Positions 37,851 through 38,731 of a DNA stretch of 38,731 nt are shown here, piece after piece. The stretch is from contig JBBBWG010026635.1 of NCBI GenBank assembly GCA_037176905.1, positions 24,840 to 63,570 on the forward strand, in the 5' to 3' direction. Made by a program: the position numbers and the translations under genes. This stretch comes from Azolla pinnata. Its lineage: Eukaryota; Streptophyta; Polypodiopsida; Salviniales; Salviniaceae. Position 1 is the stretch's first letter; every line of letters begins with the position of its first letter. The notes under the pieces were generated by a model, which made no database searches, was not told where the DNA came from, and saw only the letters and a list, made by a program, of their open reading frames with translations.

Positions 37851-37985
37851 TTCCAATGGCCGAGAAGGAAGCAGAAGGATACAAACAGAAAAACAGAAAA
37901 AAGGAAGGACAGATATTCTTGGAATCTCGACAAAGAAGATGAAAATTATGTCCTGGTTTTTTTTCTTTCCTCTGCTCGCTGGTTT

Positions 37986-38731
37986 TTAGGGTTTACGGGG
38001 TTTAGAAATTCGACCCTGTTTATGGTTTAGGGTTTAAGGTTCAGCATTTTAGGGTTTAGCAATTCAACCCGGTTTAGCGTTTAGGGTTTATGGTTTAGGG
38101 TTTAGGGTTCAGCATTTTAGGGTTTAGCTATTCGGCCCAGTTTATGGTTTAGGGTTTAAGGTTCGGCGTTTTTAGGGTTTAGCTATTCGACCCCGCTTAT
38201 GGTTTAGGTTTAAAGGTTCGGCATTTTAGGGTTTAGCGATTCGACCCCACTTATGGTTTAGGGTTTAAGGTTCAGCATTTTAGAGTTTGGCAATTCGACC
38301 CCATTTATGGTTTAGGGTTAAAAGGTTCAGCATTTTATGGTTTAGCAATTCAACCCAGTTTATGGTTTAGGGTTTAAGGTTCAGCATTTTAGGGTTTAGC
38401 CATTCGACCCAGTTTATGGTTTAGGGTTTAAGGTTCGGCATTTTAGGGTTTAGCTATTCGACCCCACCTATGGCTTAGGTTTAAAGGTTCGGCATTTTAG
38501 GGTTTAGTAATTCGACCCCACTTATGGTTTAGGGTTTAAGGTTCAGCATTTTAGAGTTTGGCAATTCGACCCCATCTATGGTTTAGGGTTAAAGGTTCAG
38601 CATTTTAGGGTTTAGCTATTCGGCCCAGTTTATGGTTTAGGGTTTAAGGTTCAACATTTTAGGGTTTAGCCATTCGACCCAGTTTATGGTTTAGGGTTTA
38701 AGGTTCGGCATTTTAGGGTTTAGCTATTCGA
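37986..38731 (+). repeat. 54-bp satellite containing TTTAGGG, higher-order arrangement, runs off the window
   Basis: The monomer is GGCATTTTAGGGTTTAGC plus ATTCGACCCAGTTTATGG plus TTTAGGGTTTAAGGTTC. The GCATTTTAGG anchor lies at 38044, 38112, 38166, 38221, 38275, 38330, 38384, 38438, 38492, 38546, 38600, 38654 and 38708; intervals are 54-55 bp except the first. Each monomer holds two to three TTTAGGG-like heptamers in the G-strand orientation. Variants recur every five monomers (see findings). This is most likely a subtelomeric satellite; the array does not end within the window. Confidence 0.95.

Larger units (their letters stand above)
37200..37985. other. Region upstream of ABCC with simple repeats
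   Basis: No gene recognised on either strand. It contains the CATCAT and CTT tracts annotated separately. Distal regulatory sequence of ABCC may lie here, but no specific element could be supported. Confidence 0.55.

Noticed and set aside
38044..38731. True telomere at the right end
   Set aside because: TTTAGGG heptamers occur only within a 54-bp satellite monomer and never as a long uninterrupted array, so this is subtelomeric-type satellite at most.

Overview
The window is nuclear DNA from a land plant, most likely a vascular plant. It holds four multi-exon genes with GT-AG introns, plant-type (CCCTAAA)n telomere-like motifs, a heavy-metal-associated isoprenylated plant protein (HIPP, a family described from vascular plants) and a plant-style full-length ABCC transporter. 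I cannot name the species. Introns of roughly 80-1,000 bp and four genes in 38.7 kb indicate a moderately compact region. Every gene model was built by hand from reading frame, splice signals and family similarity; no transcript or database support was available.

Layout. 1-234: telomere-like motif and leader. 235-10981 (+): complete gene for the second-largest subunit of RNA polymerase III (NRPC2), 37 exons, 1,174 codons. 10982-12204: intergenic, with telomere-like repeats and a long GAA tract. 12205-16542 (+): complete TMX2-type thioredoxin-like membrane protein, 10 exons, 254 codons. 16543-20791: no recognised gene; divergent tandem duplications, a 103-bp alternating purine-pyrimidine tract and a second GAA tract. 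20792-23920 (+): HIPP with two HMA domains and a CMIM prenylation box, 5 exons, 437 codons. 23921-26311: repeat-rich spacer. 26312-27091 (+): GC-rich low-complexity ORF of doubtful status. 27071-28069: two minisatellites built around telomere-like sequence. 28892-36748 (-): complete ABCC (MRP) exporter of the ABCC4/14-like type, 12 exons, 1,531 codons. 36780-37200: a 43-bp minisatellite directly upstream of it. 37986 to the end: a 54-bp satellite carrying TTTAGGG, arranged as a five-monomer higher-order repeat that runs off the window.

The four genes do not form a pathway: Pol III transcription, an ER thioredoxin-like protein, a metal-binding prenylated protein and a membrane exporter. Three have purine-rich (GAA)n tracts upstream on their sense strand, and minisatellites lie in many introns and spacers. 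Together with the telomere-like sequence at both ends and in between, this suggests a subtelomeric or formerly telomere-proximal segment. I found no CRISPR array, no intact transposon, and no gene cluster that looks like a new system; the more unusual material is the repeat architecture.
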